Positions 22,078-33,473 of a stretch of 64,000 nt of DNA are shown piece by piece. The stretch comes from Lycium barbarum (Eukaryota; Streptophyta; Magnoliopsida; Solanales; Solanaceae). Where the stretch lies: positions 20,840,203-20,904,202 of the forward strand of contig NC_083341.1 in NCBI RefSeq assembly GCF_019175385.1. Reading direction: 5' to 3'. The position numbers were made by a program, and so were the translations under genes. Positions within the stretch are counted from its first letter, which is position 1, and each line of letters starts with the position of its first letter. Below the pieces are notes generated by a model, which searched no databases, was not told the DNA's origin, and saw only the letters and a list, made by a program, of their open reading frames with translations.

Positions 22078-22711
22078 TTAGCTTACAAAGAAATTATATT
22101 TTTCATATCTTCTTCTAAAGGTGGGAGTTTTCCACTTATCAAGTTGAAACAACCCCTTTGCCTCTCTAGGAAGGTTCTGAAGAGAGTGATATAAAATCCT
22201 GGTTCTACTTGTGAATGCCATCTTTGTCAATAGGTTAGCAACTTGATTAGCCTCCCTTAGACAATGAGAGATTTGATGAGTGGTGCTTGTGAGCATTCTT
22301 GAGGTATTATTGATGATATGTTTCAGCTTCACATTGCTTGTGCCTTTTTGGATGAGCATGTTATTAATCATCAAACAATCAAGTTCAATATGTAGGATAT
22401 TGTGACCATTTTGAACACACCAGTCCACTCTATATTTAGTAGCAGCAGCTTCAGCTTGGGCACTGCTATTGCTTGAATTGGGATAGAAAGTGTAAATATG
22501 AAATCCCCGTTGTCATTCCTTACCACCCTACCTATTTCGGCACTGTTGGCAGTTTTGATGAAGCTCCCATCTGTGTTGACTTTAATAGTACCATTAGTAG
22601 GTTTAGTCCAGTGAACTGAGATACATCTGATGACAGGCTTGAGTTTCTCAATCATGGTACATAAATTTTCCCAACTACCACCAGTGTCAATGGTAGGGAA
22701 AGCATTATGAA
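22078..22711 (-). pseudogene. LINE RNase H domain pseudogene
   Basis: Non-LTR-type RNase H following RT: WTKPTNGTIKVNTDGSF contains the first catalytic Asp and G, then GRVVRNDNGDF. After a frameshift near 22470 come the A-E-A-A helix, the ELDCLM acidic motif and the REANQVANLL segment, ending at 22078. It is interrupted at its N-terminal side by solo LTR 2 at 22712. Confidence 0.85.
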
Positions 22712-25270
22712 TGTTACACCTCGTGGATTTTCGCGTCGTTGTAAGCAAACTAACGTGAGTTCGGAGAGGCCATGATACCCCTATAAGGTCAAGGAAGACT
22801 TTTAATAAGTGTTAGACAAGTATTTAAAGGTTTCGGGATCAAGCGAATCGAAGAAAATAGGTTCGTTAAAAATTTGGAAAAAACTTGACAAAATTTTGAC
22901 GGAAATTTCGGCCCAACTTGTCAGGGGCATATCTCCTAGAATATGAGGAGTTACGGAAACAAAATTTTGACTTTAATTTTGGCCCAACTTGTTAGGGGCA
23001 TATCTCCTAGAATATGAGGAGTTACGGAATCCATAACCTATGTAAATTTAAGTTCGGCGAGTCTTCTTTCCAATGCAACTGACAGATCGCATTTCTGTGA
23101 AGTACGGCCCGTACAATAAAGTACGTCCCGTACTTTCTGGGCGTATTTTGCCAAAAATTTCCAGAACTTAAAATTTTTGCCCCCCAAAGTACGTGATACT
23201 GTTCATCATGTACTTCAAAGTACGTCATGAACAGTAACACGTACTATTCCCGAGATTTCCAGAAATTGGGGCGGTGGAATTTTTTTCCCCAACTTTTATA
23301 TACCAATTTCCCACAATTTAGGCCTCATTTTTCACCCAAAATAAAGCCCTAAATCCTCTCAAAGCTTCCATTAACTCACCATATCAACAAAAATCCAAGA
23401 GAAATCAAAGATTAAACACCAAGAATCAAGAGAATCAAGTGTGTGGATGCTCACTATGGTTGATGGAAGCCAAGAATTCTCTTGGAATTGAAGTTGGGTT
23501 TTTTCTCAAGTAAAGTATTTTCATCCAAAGTCCATTCCTACATCACCATAGGTGAGTTTTGTATTCATTTCATGTTATTAAGAGTATTGAGTGGTTGAAT
23601 GACTTGGATTGGGGAAGAAAGTAGAATATGAGGCTCAAATGTGGAAATAATGATATTCTTGAATAGTAATTTGACTTGAATCATAATTCTTGTTATGCCA
23701 TAAGTATAATCATGTTGTAAATGATACTAATGATGTTGAGGAAGTATTATATGAAAATGGATATGGTGTTGCATTGTAGTTATGGTTAAGGATGACTTTG
23801 AAAGGGAATTTTAAGAGTTGACTAATGTTTAACTTGAAGAAGTTTATTGATTATGATATTATGGGTGTTACTATTGATATTTGGGAGTTGTTTACCATAT
23901 GGAGGAAGTTGTTGGAACAAAGGAAATGCTGCCCAATTTTCGTTAGCTCTTAGCCATTTTAGTTTAGACACAAGTATGCTTCCAATTATCTAATTTTAGT
24001 ACAAAATCTCTTGAATGTAGAATCGTGAGCTTGGAGGGGGAAACGTTTAGTCGATAAAGTTAAAGAGACGTAAAGATATGTGAGGCTAGTCGCATGACTC
24101 ATATACTATGATTCCTATTTCCATGACTTTCTCGTATCCCAAAGTTGAAGGCTAAAGACTTCTAAGATCTTCCTATGAGAAAGAGAGGAGATATGTGAAA
24201 TGATAATGACGATGATTATGATAATTTAATTCATCGAGATTCTAAAGCTTATGAAATGATGCTATAATGAGACCAATGATTCTATTGCATGATTTTCTTG
24301 ATAGTACTCATTGTTGATAGTCTCACCTCATAATACTATTTCCTTCAAGGTGAGACATGGCGATAATGATTGTTCCATAACATAATCGGAGGTTACCGAC
24401 CTTACGTCACTCCGATAGAGTTGTAGCTTTTAATTGGGCTCTCATGTATGCTTATTTTTATGTATGATTACACCATGCCTAGTTGGCTGGGTAGACACCA
24501 CTTCGGTGGGCGGCTTATGGATGATGATAGTTACACCGTGCCTAGTTGGCCGGGTAGTCACCACTAGTGGGCGGCGTGAGATGATTACCCCGAACGCGGG
24601 AGGCCCGGACGCGGGCTAGTGATGATATTATGTTATGCATGTATGAAAAATGTTTTCTTAAAAGGATAAGCATGCATGGTATTCGCCTTAAGGGGCAGTT
24701 TGATATACAGGTTATCTCTTTCCCTCATGTTTCCTTATTGCTTTACTACATTATGGTTCATGCCTTACATACTCAGTACATTGTTCGTACTGACGTCCTC
24801 CCTTTTATGGACGCTGCGTTCATGCCCGCAGGTAGACAGGGAGACAGACCGAATACCTAGGAGCTCTATCAGCAGTCGTATAGGAGCACTCCACTTCTCC
24901 GGAGTTGCCGCTTGTTGGTATATTTTTGTGTACATATTTGGGGCATGGGGGGGGGGGGGGGGGGGGGGGTCCTGTCCCGACCTTACGATTCCATTATTCT
25001 AGTAGAGGCTCGTAGATACATGTGTGTGGGTAGTAGATGTCTTATGATCTTATTAGTGCATATTCTCCGCATCATTTTGTAGCCTTGTGGGCCTATGTAT
25101 ATGCATATGTATATATGTGTTTGGGAAGTAAATGAAGGTTGTCTCGTAATGGGTTTTATGATGAGAACGGTGTATGTTCAGATTGATGTGATGACAAGTG
25201 AGTTAGATGGTGCTCGGTAAGGTAGCTCCGGGTACCCGTCATGGCCCTCTAGTTGGGTCGTGACAATGAA
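22707..25270 (+). mobile_element. Solo LTR 2, exact ends
   Basis: 22712-25265 (2554 bp), TGTTACACCTCGTGG to GGGTCGTGACA. It has the perfect 5-bp duplication ATGAA (22707-22711, 25266-25270). It is the same superfamily as solo LTR 1 and the closest relative of it here. Palindrome block 23100-23250, TATA box near 23295, hairpin block from 24774, and a long G run at about 24947-24969. It is inserted in the LINE. Confidence 0.94.
23100..23255 (+). promoter_or_regulatory. U3 palindrome block of solo LTR 2
   Basis: GTACGGCCCGTAC (23102-23114), AAAGTACGTCCCGTACTTT (23118-23136), and then a larger inverted arrangement with AAAGTACGTGATACTGTTCA, ATGTACTT and AAAGTACGTCATGAACAGT. It lies 40-190 bases upstream of the TATA-like TTTTATATACC. 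Confidence 0.55.
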
Positions 25271-25800
25271 GCACAGCTTTGATGTTCCAGATACATTGAG
25301 TGACCATTCTATAATGATAAAATCTGTTGTTGTCCCCATATTTGCAAGCAGACCAAGATTTCCAAATTTCCCAACATATAACGATAGGAGTAGCTTGTAG
25401 AACTAGCTTGTGTACTATATTGTTGGATTTCTTGTTCCACCATTCATTGAGAAGTCCCCTGATAGGAAGGTGATGGTGTGTGATTCCCAATGGGTTTCCA
25501 ATGGCCCTCCAAACATATTCAGCAACACCTCTCTCCACAAAAACATGTTGCAAAGTTTCAGTTCTTGGCACAAAACAGCAGATGCAGTCATTGTCATCCT
25601 GAGAGCCAAACCTTGTTAACCCTTCATTGAAAGGTACTCTACCAAAGAAAATCCTCCAACACATGAAGGACTGCTTAAAAGGAATTGATTTGTGTCATAT
25701 ATTAGAGATAGTTCCATATTTAGGTCTGTGTCTTCTAATCAACTCCCAACCAGAGCCATTGGTGAAGTGACCATCCTCAGTAGCATTCTAGATGGCATAA
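25266..25800 (-). pseudogene. LINE zf-RVT linker region
   Basis: The minus-strand frame 25239-25664 carries MCWRIFFGRVPFNEGL, then C-C spacing (CICCF) and the ETLQHVF segment, the zinc-binding region downstream of RT in plant LINEs. The last codons before the stop lie in the solo LTR; the real continuation is in RNase H beyond the LTR. Sequence upstream to about 25800 is degraded. Confidence 0.8.
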
Positions 25801-26039
25801 TCACCCTTGTTCTCCTGTCCTATTTTAATGTATCAAATGTGTAGAGAAATTTGGCTAGGAAGGTTATTATACAGTTTCTGAGGGTCCCATCTGTTATGAA
25901 CCATGAAGTCTTTGACTTTCTATCTTAGCATTGTTTCTGTTGATGTGATCTTGACAAAGATGTGCAAGAGTTATCCCACTAAAAACTGCAATTCCCAACA
26001 TTGATTTTCCAAGTGATCAGTTTTTCACATTTTTCCTTT

Positions 26040-26460
26040 GTCTACAAGAGATATTTCCAAGCTTGAGAATTGCCAGGGCACCATTTCTTTCCAACAGGAT
26101 GCATTCTAGGACAATACTTAGCCAATAAGAAATCAGCCCATATAGATTTTTTTAACTCTGATTTGCCACCATCTTTTAACAGTAAGAGTCTTAGAAAAGT
26201 CATCCTTGCATCTGATGCCAATACCAGCTTCATTTTTGGGAAAACACAGTTTTTCCCAAGATGTCCAGTGGTATTTGTTCTTACCATTCACAACACCCCA
26301 AAAGAAATTCACTATATATATTTCAATAAGTTCCTGAGTACCTTCAGGAGGGTTAATGGCAGATAAAGTATATATGGGAGGGGATTGAATTACAGATTTA
26401 ATAAGAACTTGTCTTCCACCACAAGAGGTCAAAACAGTAGTTTTTAGATATTTTCCCTTT
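26040..26460 (-). pseudogene. LINE RT C-terminal fragment
   Basis: TSCGGRQVLIKSVIQS, then INFFWG-like NFFWGVVNGKNKYHW, then the KRWWQIR region: the thumb and connection part of L1 RT. It breaks into different frames near 26140 and 26280. The RT catalytic YADD box is absent, so this is near the truncation point. Confidence 0.82.
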
Positions 26461-26480
26461 TCATAATGAAAGTAGGACCT

Positions 26481-26941
26481 TAGATCTTGTATAAAAAATC
26501 AATTAAATCACCAAGAACCTTGTGCCCTTGATGCAAATATAAGTAAATCTTATGGTTTTATGAGAAAAAAAGAGTTGTATATATCTATATAAAAGATATC
26601 ACTAATTGCATTTGAATATGCCAAATTAATCAAATTCCACGAAGTACCCTTCATAGCTATATATCCAGAGAGAAGTAACAAGAGAATAGTTTTTTTTTTC
26701 TTTCTGAAATGAGAATATGATGTAACAATATTATCTACAAGAGATATAATTCTCATTACAAGACTTATCACAGAAGACTTAAGAGTCCTAATAGGAAGAA
26801 ATTAAAAAAATAAAAGAATGTCATACCTAGGATTAAATGCCTATGACCTAAAAGAATTTTGAACCCCCTTTACTATCATATTTAGAATCTCTCATGTGTC
26901 TAGGAGATTTATATATGTACGAAAAAATTAATTTTATCTTT
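26481..26941. other. Host flank beside TIP copy 2
   Basis: Resumes the S2 unit after the LINE. It matches 13838-13912 and 14259-14594 of S1 (TCACCAAGAA, AAATCTTATGGTTT, AGAGAGAAGTAA landmarks). It is the 3' untranslated or downstream region of the TIP copy. Confidence 0.65.
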
Positions 26942-27745
26942 TTAGCATGGCATCAGTTTTTGACGAAGGGATTCAATTGAATCGCCTTCAATGAAATTGG
27001 TTCCGCCGATGCTAATAGGGAGCTGCTCGCTATCAGTGCTCTTGGTGATAAAGATGGTTTCGTAGACCAAAGAACCAATGGAAGCACCGACGAATGTACC
27101 GAACCAGTAGACCTAGTGGTTGTTCCATGTCCAACTAACCATTGCTTGACCAAAGGCCGCAGCAGGATTCATTGCTGTACCATAAAAAGCACCACCAGAC
27201 AAAATGTTGGCACCAACAATGAAACTAATTGCAATTCGGGCAATGATCACTCCATCGTTACTCCTCTTGGGGTCAATTGAAGTTGCATAAACAGTGTAAA
27301 CAAGACCAAATGTCATCAAAATCTCAAAAACAACTGCATTTCGTGGTGTTGGAGTGAATGGCGATACTTCCACACCAACAACAGAATACTTGAGGAGCAA
27401 GCAAGCAACCACAGATCCAAGCAATTGAGCAATCCAATACAAAATAGTCCTGCAGAAGGTAATGTGACCTCCCACAAAGGCACCAAACGTGACAGCAGGG
27501 TTTACATGACCTCCAGATATGTTTTTTGCCACTGAAACTACAGCGACAAGCGCAAATGCATGGTTTATCGCCGCCGCAATCAGCTGAGCTTGCAAATCGC
27601 CGCTCATCAACCTAGACGATGCAGCAAAGCCTTCAGCGGCAAAAACATAAATAAGCATGGAAATGAATTCAGCTAAGGCAGCCTTGAGGGTATCAGGATG
27701 GGTAGCATCTTTCAAATTTCCAATGACAATTCTTGAAATCAGCAT
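26942..27745 (-). pseudogene. TIP aquaporin copy 2, one in-frame stop
   Basis: Tonoplast intrinsic protein, a six-helix vacuolar water channel. From ATG 27745: [20 protein letters not shown], the first pore motif [12 protein letters not shown], the [12 protein letters not shown] helix, [21 protein letters not shown], the second pore motif AMNPAAAFG and [12 protein letters not shown] at 27113-27115 replaces the Trp expected before VYW. The frame then stays open to TAA 26942-26944, giving about 267 codons against a usual 250. No intron interrupts it, although many TIP genes have one or two. The residue after the second NPA is Ala, where TIPs normally have Val or Arg. Both NPA boxes are intact. 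It is probably a recent pseudogene. The subgroup is uncertain (TIP1- or TIP3-like start). Confidence 0.9.
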
Positions 27746-28137
27746 GTTCTTTTTCTTGAAGATGAAAAGGTTTATGAGTTATGCTACTTAGTACTCTTTC
27801 GTTCTAGTTCTTGTTGCTTTCTTTCTAAATAGGGCTCTTTATATATATAGTGGATGGACTTAATAAGAGCTTAATAAGAGCATGAATGAAGTATACTGAC
27901 CTGTTGGGAAACACCCTTCACATTTTCAAAGATAGCACTCCATTTCTGACGAATAAAAATAATTGGGAATAATAAGGCAACATTACAATATTGTTGATTT
28001 AATTAGTTGTGCTGCGTGAGTGCACAAGCATTTCATTCCACTTGCTTTTAAAAAATGGTTTTGTAATCTTATCTAATCTATAGTAACCAACTACGACTTC
28101 ATTAAACTAATGCTGCACATGCATTTCATTTTACTAT
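27746..28137 (-). promoter_or_regulatory. Presumed TIP copy 2 promoter
   Basis: A TATA box CTATATATATAAAG on the minus strand (27838-27851) lies about 95 bases before the ATG, a normal plant promoter distance. The leader is AG-rich (AAGAAAAAGAAC). This suggests the copy kept its promoter and is not a processed retrocopy without one. The Mutator-like element is inserted directly upstream at 28147. Confidence 0.55.
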
Positions 28138-28146
28138 ATATTTTAA

Positions 28147-28264
28147 GAGATAAGGGTAAAAAATACATCCAAACTATCATTGTTTTTTGAGTTTTATACC
28201 TAAACTATCATAAGGTTGAGAAAACTACCTAAACTATCACTATCTAGTTTGCAAAACACACCTC
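28147..28264 (+). repeat. Left TIR of the Mutator-like element
   Basis: About 115 bp pairing with the reverse complement of 42407-42521. It contains two internal repeats of CTAAACTATCA with different spacing. The best matched part is CATAAGGTTGAGAAAACTAC and the following TAGTTTGCAAAA. Confidence 0.88.
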
Positions 28265-28666
28265 AAATTATTGTTGAATGGCATGTGATCTACACTCTCC
28301 ATTTTATATAAAAATGTTGCCAAGTGTTGTCCATGTGGATAAATAATGTCACAATGGCACCTACACAAAAATTTAAAAAAAAAAAAAAAAACTATTTGTT
28401 TAAAAAACAAACTGAAAAATAATAATTTTTGCAAAAAAATATCAAAAATTATAGAAAATAAAAAAAATAGTTTAAAAAATGGAAAGGTTATTTTAAAAAA
28501 AAACTTATTATTTAGTTTTCACATTTTAAAAAACAAAAAATCTACTTTTCCATTTTTTTAAATCATTTTTTTTTCTGATTTTAAAATTTTTTTACAATTT
28601 TTTTTTTTTTTTAAAAAATGCTGATTTTTTTTCTAAAAATATACAGTTTTTTTTTATAAAAAAAAA
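28265..28666. other. Inner Mutator-like sequence and A/T-run low-complexity DNA
   Basis: About 100 bases of element interior, then 28370-28666 with many A and T homopolymer runs (including A17 near 28376). The strands can form extended A/T hairpins. No gene. Confidence 0.6.
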
Positions 28667-28878
28667 TATAGTATCATGCCCGGCCATTAAGGCTCGGTGT
28701 CATATATATAGTATCATGCCCGGCCATTAAGGCTCAGTGTTATCATCATTAGCCCGCGTCCGGGCCTCCCGCGTCCGGGCCTCCCGCTTCCGGGGCAATA
28801 TCATAACATGTCCACTGCAGTGGTGTGCACATCTACGTGCCATGCCCGGACGACTATACCGCGGCGCGGTGTGAGAAA

Positions 28879-28880
<2 letters not shown>

Positions 28881-28969
<89 letters not shown>
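28881..28969. repeat. (TA)n microsatellite in LARD 1 3' LTR
   Basis: About 44 units; it occupies the same LTR position as 40738-40811 in the 5' LTR. Confidence 0.95.
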
Positions 28970-28975
<6 letters not shown>

Positions 28976-29699
28976 GCATGAGAGCCAAATAAGAGCTATA
29001 AATACATCGGAGTGACGTAAGGTCGGTAACCTCCGATTATATTATGGAATAATCATCATCGTTTTATCTCACCTTGAAGGAACAATTATTATAAGGCGAG
29101 ATCAACAACAATGAATAAAAATCAAGAAAATCACGAAAATAACTCAACATTCTCATATTTACATTGAAATCATAAGCTTGGGACTTTTAAATATGAAATC
29201 ATCATCATTGTTACACCTCGGAAAATTTTCCGTTCATGCACAGTGAATCGACTGACGAAGGGCATGATGCATATGATGTTTTGATAAGTAAGAAATAATA
29301 TTTAATGATTCTAAATGAGATTTCAAAGACATTGGAGGTAGGAGACGAAAGTTGTTAAGGAAAGCAAGGTATATGTTGTGTATCGGGAAAGAATTTCGAG
29401 TATCGAATTAATGATGGCTTAATGACATTTTGGAGAAGAGTTATAATGTCCCTTATATTGGTAATGAAGTGCCAAGTAAGTTTCAAGAAGAACCCATAAG
29501 CCAAACATGAGCATAGGCCATCCAAAGGGCGAGTTCAGGAAACATCTTCGTAATGATCTGGGTTGGAGGGGCACAAACGCTATTATAAAGTTAGAATTTG
29601 GGAAAAACACCACAGGATGAAAGTTGTAGACAATTAAAAGAGATTTCTAACCATAGGTCGTGGGCCCTCACAACCTATCGGGATCAAAAGTTATGGTCA

Positions 29700-29945
29700 T
29701 TATACGACGGACAGCTTGGCGCACCTTGCGGCCCAACATGCGGCTCCGCAAGTTAGACATGCGGCTCCGCAAGTTAGACATGCGGTTCGCAAGTTCGACA
29801 TGCGGCTCGCAAGTTAGACATGCGGTTCGGCACTTCGACCGCAAAGTGTGACAGTGAGAGTTGTTTGGCTGGCACGTTTTGCGACCCAACATGCGGCTCG
29901 CAGGCATGCTTTGCGTCTCGCAAAGCGTGCCGCATGTTGTGTCAG
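29700..29945 (+). promoter_or_regulatory. U3 repeat and palindrome block of solo LTR 3
   Basis: Four or five tandem copies of a 21-23-bp unit with CATGCGGCT(C)CGCAAGTTAGA at about 29747-29835, then the palindrome TTTGCGTCTCGCAAA at 29910-29924. The TATA-like TTATATATAG starts about 40 bases further on. Confidence 0.6.
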
Positions 29946-31794
29946 TCCAGAATCTTCTGGACAATTATATATAGACCCAATTTCGTTTTTAACCCATTTT
30001 TTCACCATTTTTGGTCCTAAAACCCTCTAGAACCCTCTCAACATTTCATCCACAAGAAAAATCAAAGGGAACCAAGATTAACAACATCAAATTCATGAAC
30101 CCAAGTGTGTGAAACTCAAGTAGGATTCATCTTCTTCAAGAAAATCCTAAGGAAGGTGAAGAAGGGTTTTGGTGATAAAGAGAGGATTCAACTCTAAGCT
30201 TGTTCCACCATCATCTAAGGTATGTTTCATGGTTTTATTGTGCTATTTAAGGTATTGTAAAGCTAAGATGCTTGGATTGTAGAAAAGCATGGAAAATGAG
30301 TTTTGGAAGGATGAGTAGTGTCACTATTGAATGGTAGTTGAATGAAACCATGAACGTTGATATGTTGTGATCATGAGTATGTTATAAATGATGTTTAGAC
30401 CATGAAATAAGTGTGATGTATGAGAAAAATGTGACGATAAGCTAAAACCACTAAATGTGGAGAAATTGGAGGAAATTGGTGGATTTTGCTAAATGTATAT
30501 AAATGATGATTGTTGGTTCTATATTATGATTATGGTTGCGAATGTTTGGGAGCTGAAATAGAATATGGGAAAAGTAGTAGAAACAAAGGAAATGCTGCCC
30601 AATTTTCCCTAAAAATAGTAGTCCGTTCTTATAATTACTTAGCTAACGACGACATGAATTCTCTTGAAGGTATACATGAGTGCATCATAGGGGAAGCAAG
30701 CAAGCGATAAGAATAGTAAACGTCAAAGGTATGTGAGGCTAGTCCCTTTGTTTCTATGGCATGAATCCGATGGTATGATTCTCCTTTCTCTACATGAATT
30801 CTCTATATATATCCCGGAAAAATCAAGAATCTATGATCATGAATAGCTATATGAGACAAGAGATATGTTTTGAGTTTAAAGATTATAGAGTTCATGTTAT
30901 GACATTCCTATAACTCTAATGATATCGTATGTTGTATACACTCACTTTATGTATTGTCTCTTCAAGGTGAGGCAGAACACTATTATGTTATAGATGTCTG
31001 TTATGGCATACACTCACCTTATACACTACTTCCTTCATGGTGAGGCAGGATACGTATAGATGTCCATAACGAAGTCGGGGGATCACGACCCTACGTCACC
31101 CCGACAAAGTATAGTTGTCCTTGAGTTCTTATGCATGTATTATGATGAGCATATTATGATGATGATATTACACCGCTCCTATATGGATGGGCAGACATAC
31201 ACACCACTATAGTGGGCAGCTTATACCCCGGAAGCGGGAGGCCTGGACGCAGGCTATGATTATCACACCGCTCCTACATGGACGGGCAGCTTATACATTA
31301 TCACACCGTACCTATATGGACGGGCAGCTTATACATTATTGCATACATGAGATGATGATGATTATGAGTAAGTCAGCATGTGCTATTTCTTCTATAAGTT
31401 ACAGTCATATATAGTTGCTCCGTATTGATGCTTCACTTATCTCATTGACGTATTTTCATTGTTATGCCTTACATACTCAGTACAATATTCGTACTGACGT
31501 CCGTTTTCTTTGGACGCTGTGTTCATGCCCACAGGTAGACAGGGAGACGGCGCAGACTTATAGGAGCTATCAGCAGAATTTCAGGAGCACTCTATTATTC
31601 TGGAGGTGCTAATCGGGTTTATACTTTTGTGTATATATATGTGTATATATATTTTGGGCATGACGGGGTCTTGTCCCGTCCATATGTCTAGTACTCTAGT
31701 AGAGGCTCGCAGATACGCAGTGTGGGTTAGATGGTCTCACGAGATGCTATTTAGCATAAATGTTATTTTGATGGCCAAGAGGCATATGTATATA

Positions 31795-31795
31795 T

Positions 31796-31867
<72 letters not shown>
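31795..31867. repeat. (TA)n microsatellite in solo LTR 3
   Basis: About 35 units, near the 3' end of the LTR. Confidence 0.95.
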
Positions 31868-31870
<3 letters not shown>

Positions 31871-33473
31871 TATTTATGTTTTATATGGAATATGATTTTC
31901 TTACGATTTGAGTATAAAAGTGATAAAAGAGCCTTAAATGAGTATGATGAGACATAGAACTAGTGGTGCCCGGTAGTTAGCCCCGGGTACCCGTCGCGGC
32001 CCTTAGTCGGGTCATGACAATCATCGTCGAAATCATCATAGAAACATTCTCATCTTTAGCATCGTCATTACATTGTAAAAACATGTCCGTTGTTGTTGTC
32101 ATAAAAGCTTATAGAATCATAAATCTTTGACTCGGAAAATAGGGACATTTTGGAAAACATTTATGGATTATCAAGAAAGTAGTCATACCTTTGAATCATG
32201 AACTCTAACTTTTGGAAGTAAGGAGGTTATGAAACATATGTAGGGAATTATAACATAGGAGTTTCTAGAAATAGGACCATCGTCATCATAAAACATATTT
32301 ATCTTTAGCAGCATAAAAACTCTATGAATCATGAATCTCTATCTTTTGAGAATAAGAATGTTCTTGGAAGACAGTTATGGATTCACAGAAAGGGATCATG
32401 GGACATTTGAAAAACACCTATTGGATTCATAAGAAAGGAATCATGCCTTTAGAAGAAAGAGGAATAGCCTTAACATACCTGGAAGATATTTTCTCGACTT
32501 CCAACTTACTTTCTGTCTTGAAATTCCCTTAAGATCATTCGTAGCCTCGTAATCTACATATACGACCATCCATACTATTGTTAGTCTCATCGTCATACGC
32601 TCGTCTTAAACCCTTAATTAAAATCCATTTAGAATCTGCCGAAATTCGGGCAGCATCTCCCCTGTTTATATGCCTAGCCCGAAATCACAATCCAATAACC
32701 AACAACAACAACAACAATACCAACATCACAACAACATTATCAACACCAATAGGCTCCATAAAACATTCCATACGATGTTTTCCAAGTTTCTCAACTATTC
32801 AACTTATTATACGACTATTTAATAACTTTATCTCCGTAAATAAACTAAAATTAATATTAATAAGGAGAGATTCACACCTTATTCTTGCTAGAGCAGAAAT
32901 TTTTAGAAGATTATGATGGAGAAAAATGGGGTTTCTAACCCTTTTATAGTGGCTAAAAGTTGGCAGTACTGTAGCAGTGCTGTTTCTGCTCTGTCAGCCT
33001 AACTTGTAACCTCCATAATTCTCTATTCCGACGTTGTATCGATGAGCGATTTATTGCATTGAAAAACTAGACTCGACGAACTTCATTTTAGGCTTTTGAA
33101 ACACCTTAAAACTCCTCATATGCCTAGAGATATGCCCTTCCAAAGTTGACCCAAAATTCTGCCCTTAATTCTGCTAACTTTTTTTTTTTCAAATTTTCGA
33201 CGAACTTATTTTCTTTGATTTGATTGGTCCCAAAATCTTCCAAAAGTCCCCTTACATTCTATTTATCATTTATTATACTTGGTAATGGTCATGTTCTCGT
33301 GTTTCAAGGTTGTCATTCCCGGTTACGACATACGAGATCGTAATTCATCCTTTATTCTATTGTCACGTACTTCCCATGACTTGTACCTTCCAAACTTCAT
33401 GGACGTCTCCAATGCTCCATTACAACGGTGAAGTACGTGATATGCTCATGCTCTGAAAGTGTGGGGTGTAACA

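Larger units (their letters stand above)
21829..26480 (-). mobile_element. 5'-truncated L1-type LINE, split by solo LTR 2
   Basis: On the minus strand the end of RT, the zinc-finger linker (zf-RVT) and RNase H are read in order from 26460 to 22080, with solo LTR 2 removed. A T run at 21847-21855 could be the poly(A) tail. A 17-base G run (21907-21923) follows GT repeats in the 3' UTR. The 5' part (ORF1, endonuclease, RT fingers and palm) is missing, as is common for LINE insertions. I could not find a clear TSD, so the boundaries are approximate. Confidence 0.75.
29204..32024 (+). mobile_element. Solo LTR 3, exact ends
   Basis: 29209-32019 (2811 bp), TGTTACACCTCGGAAA to GGGTCATGACA, with the 5-bp duplication ATCAT (29204-29208, 32020-32024). 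The empty site is seen in the sister LTR at about 41046-41056. Palindrome block 29700-29940, TATA box near 29964, hairpin block from 31478, (TA)n at 31795-31867. Confidence 0.94.
28667..33473 (-). repeat. 3' LTR of LARD 1, truncated, with solo LTR 3 inside
   Basis: LTR sequence is 28667-29208 plus 32025-33473. It starts within the 40-bp tandem repeat around ATCATGCCCGGCCATTAAGG; the outer 700 bases present in the other LTR (37734-38382) are missing. The minus-strand start TGTTACACCCC lies at 33473. It is nearly identical to 40581-41808 over long stretches. Confidence 0.85.

Noticed and set aside
21829..26505. Possible LINE TSD using TCAACCAAAT (about 21661) and TCAATTAAAT (about 26495)
   Set aside because: Imperfect and separated from the tail by the MITE; cannot be told from chance similarity of the host unit.
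29668..30030. Several frames of 60-98 codons on both strands
   Set aside because: They come from the 21-23-bp tandem repeats of the solo LTR 3 U3 block and overlap each other in several frames.
32578..32916. 112-codon frame repeated at 41611-41829
   Set aside because: Present in both LARD 1 LTRs only because the LTRs are duplicates; it contains an Asn run from (AAC)n and is antisense to the LTR.
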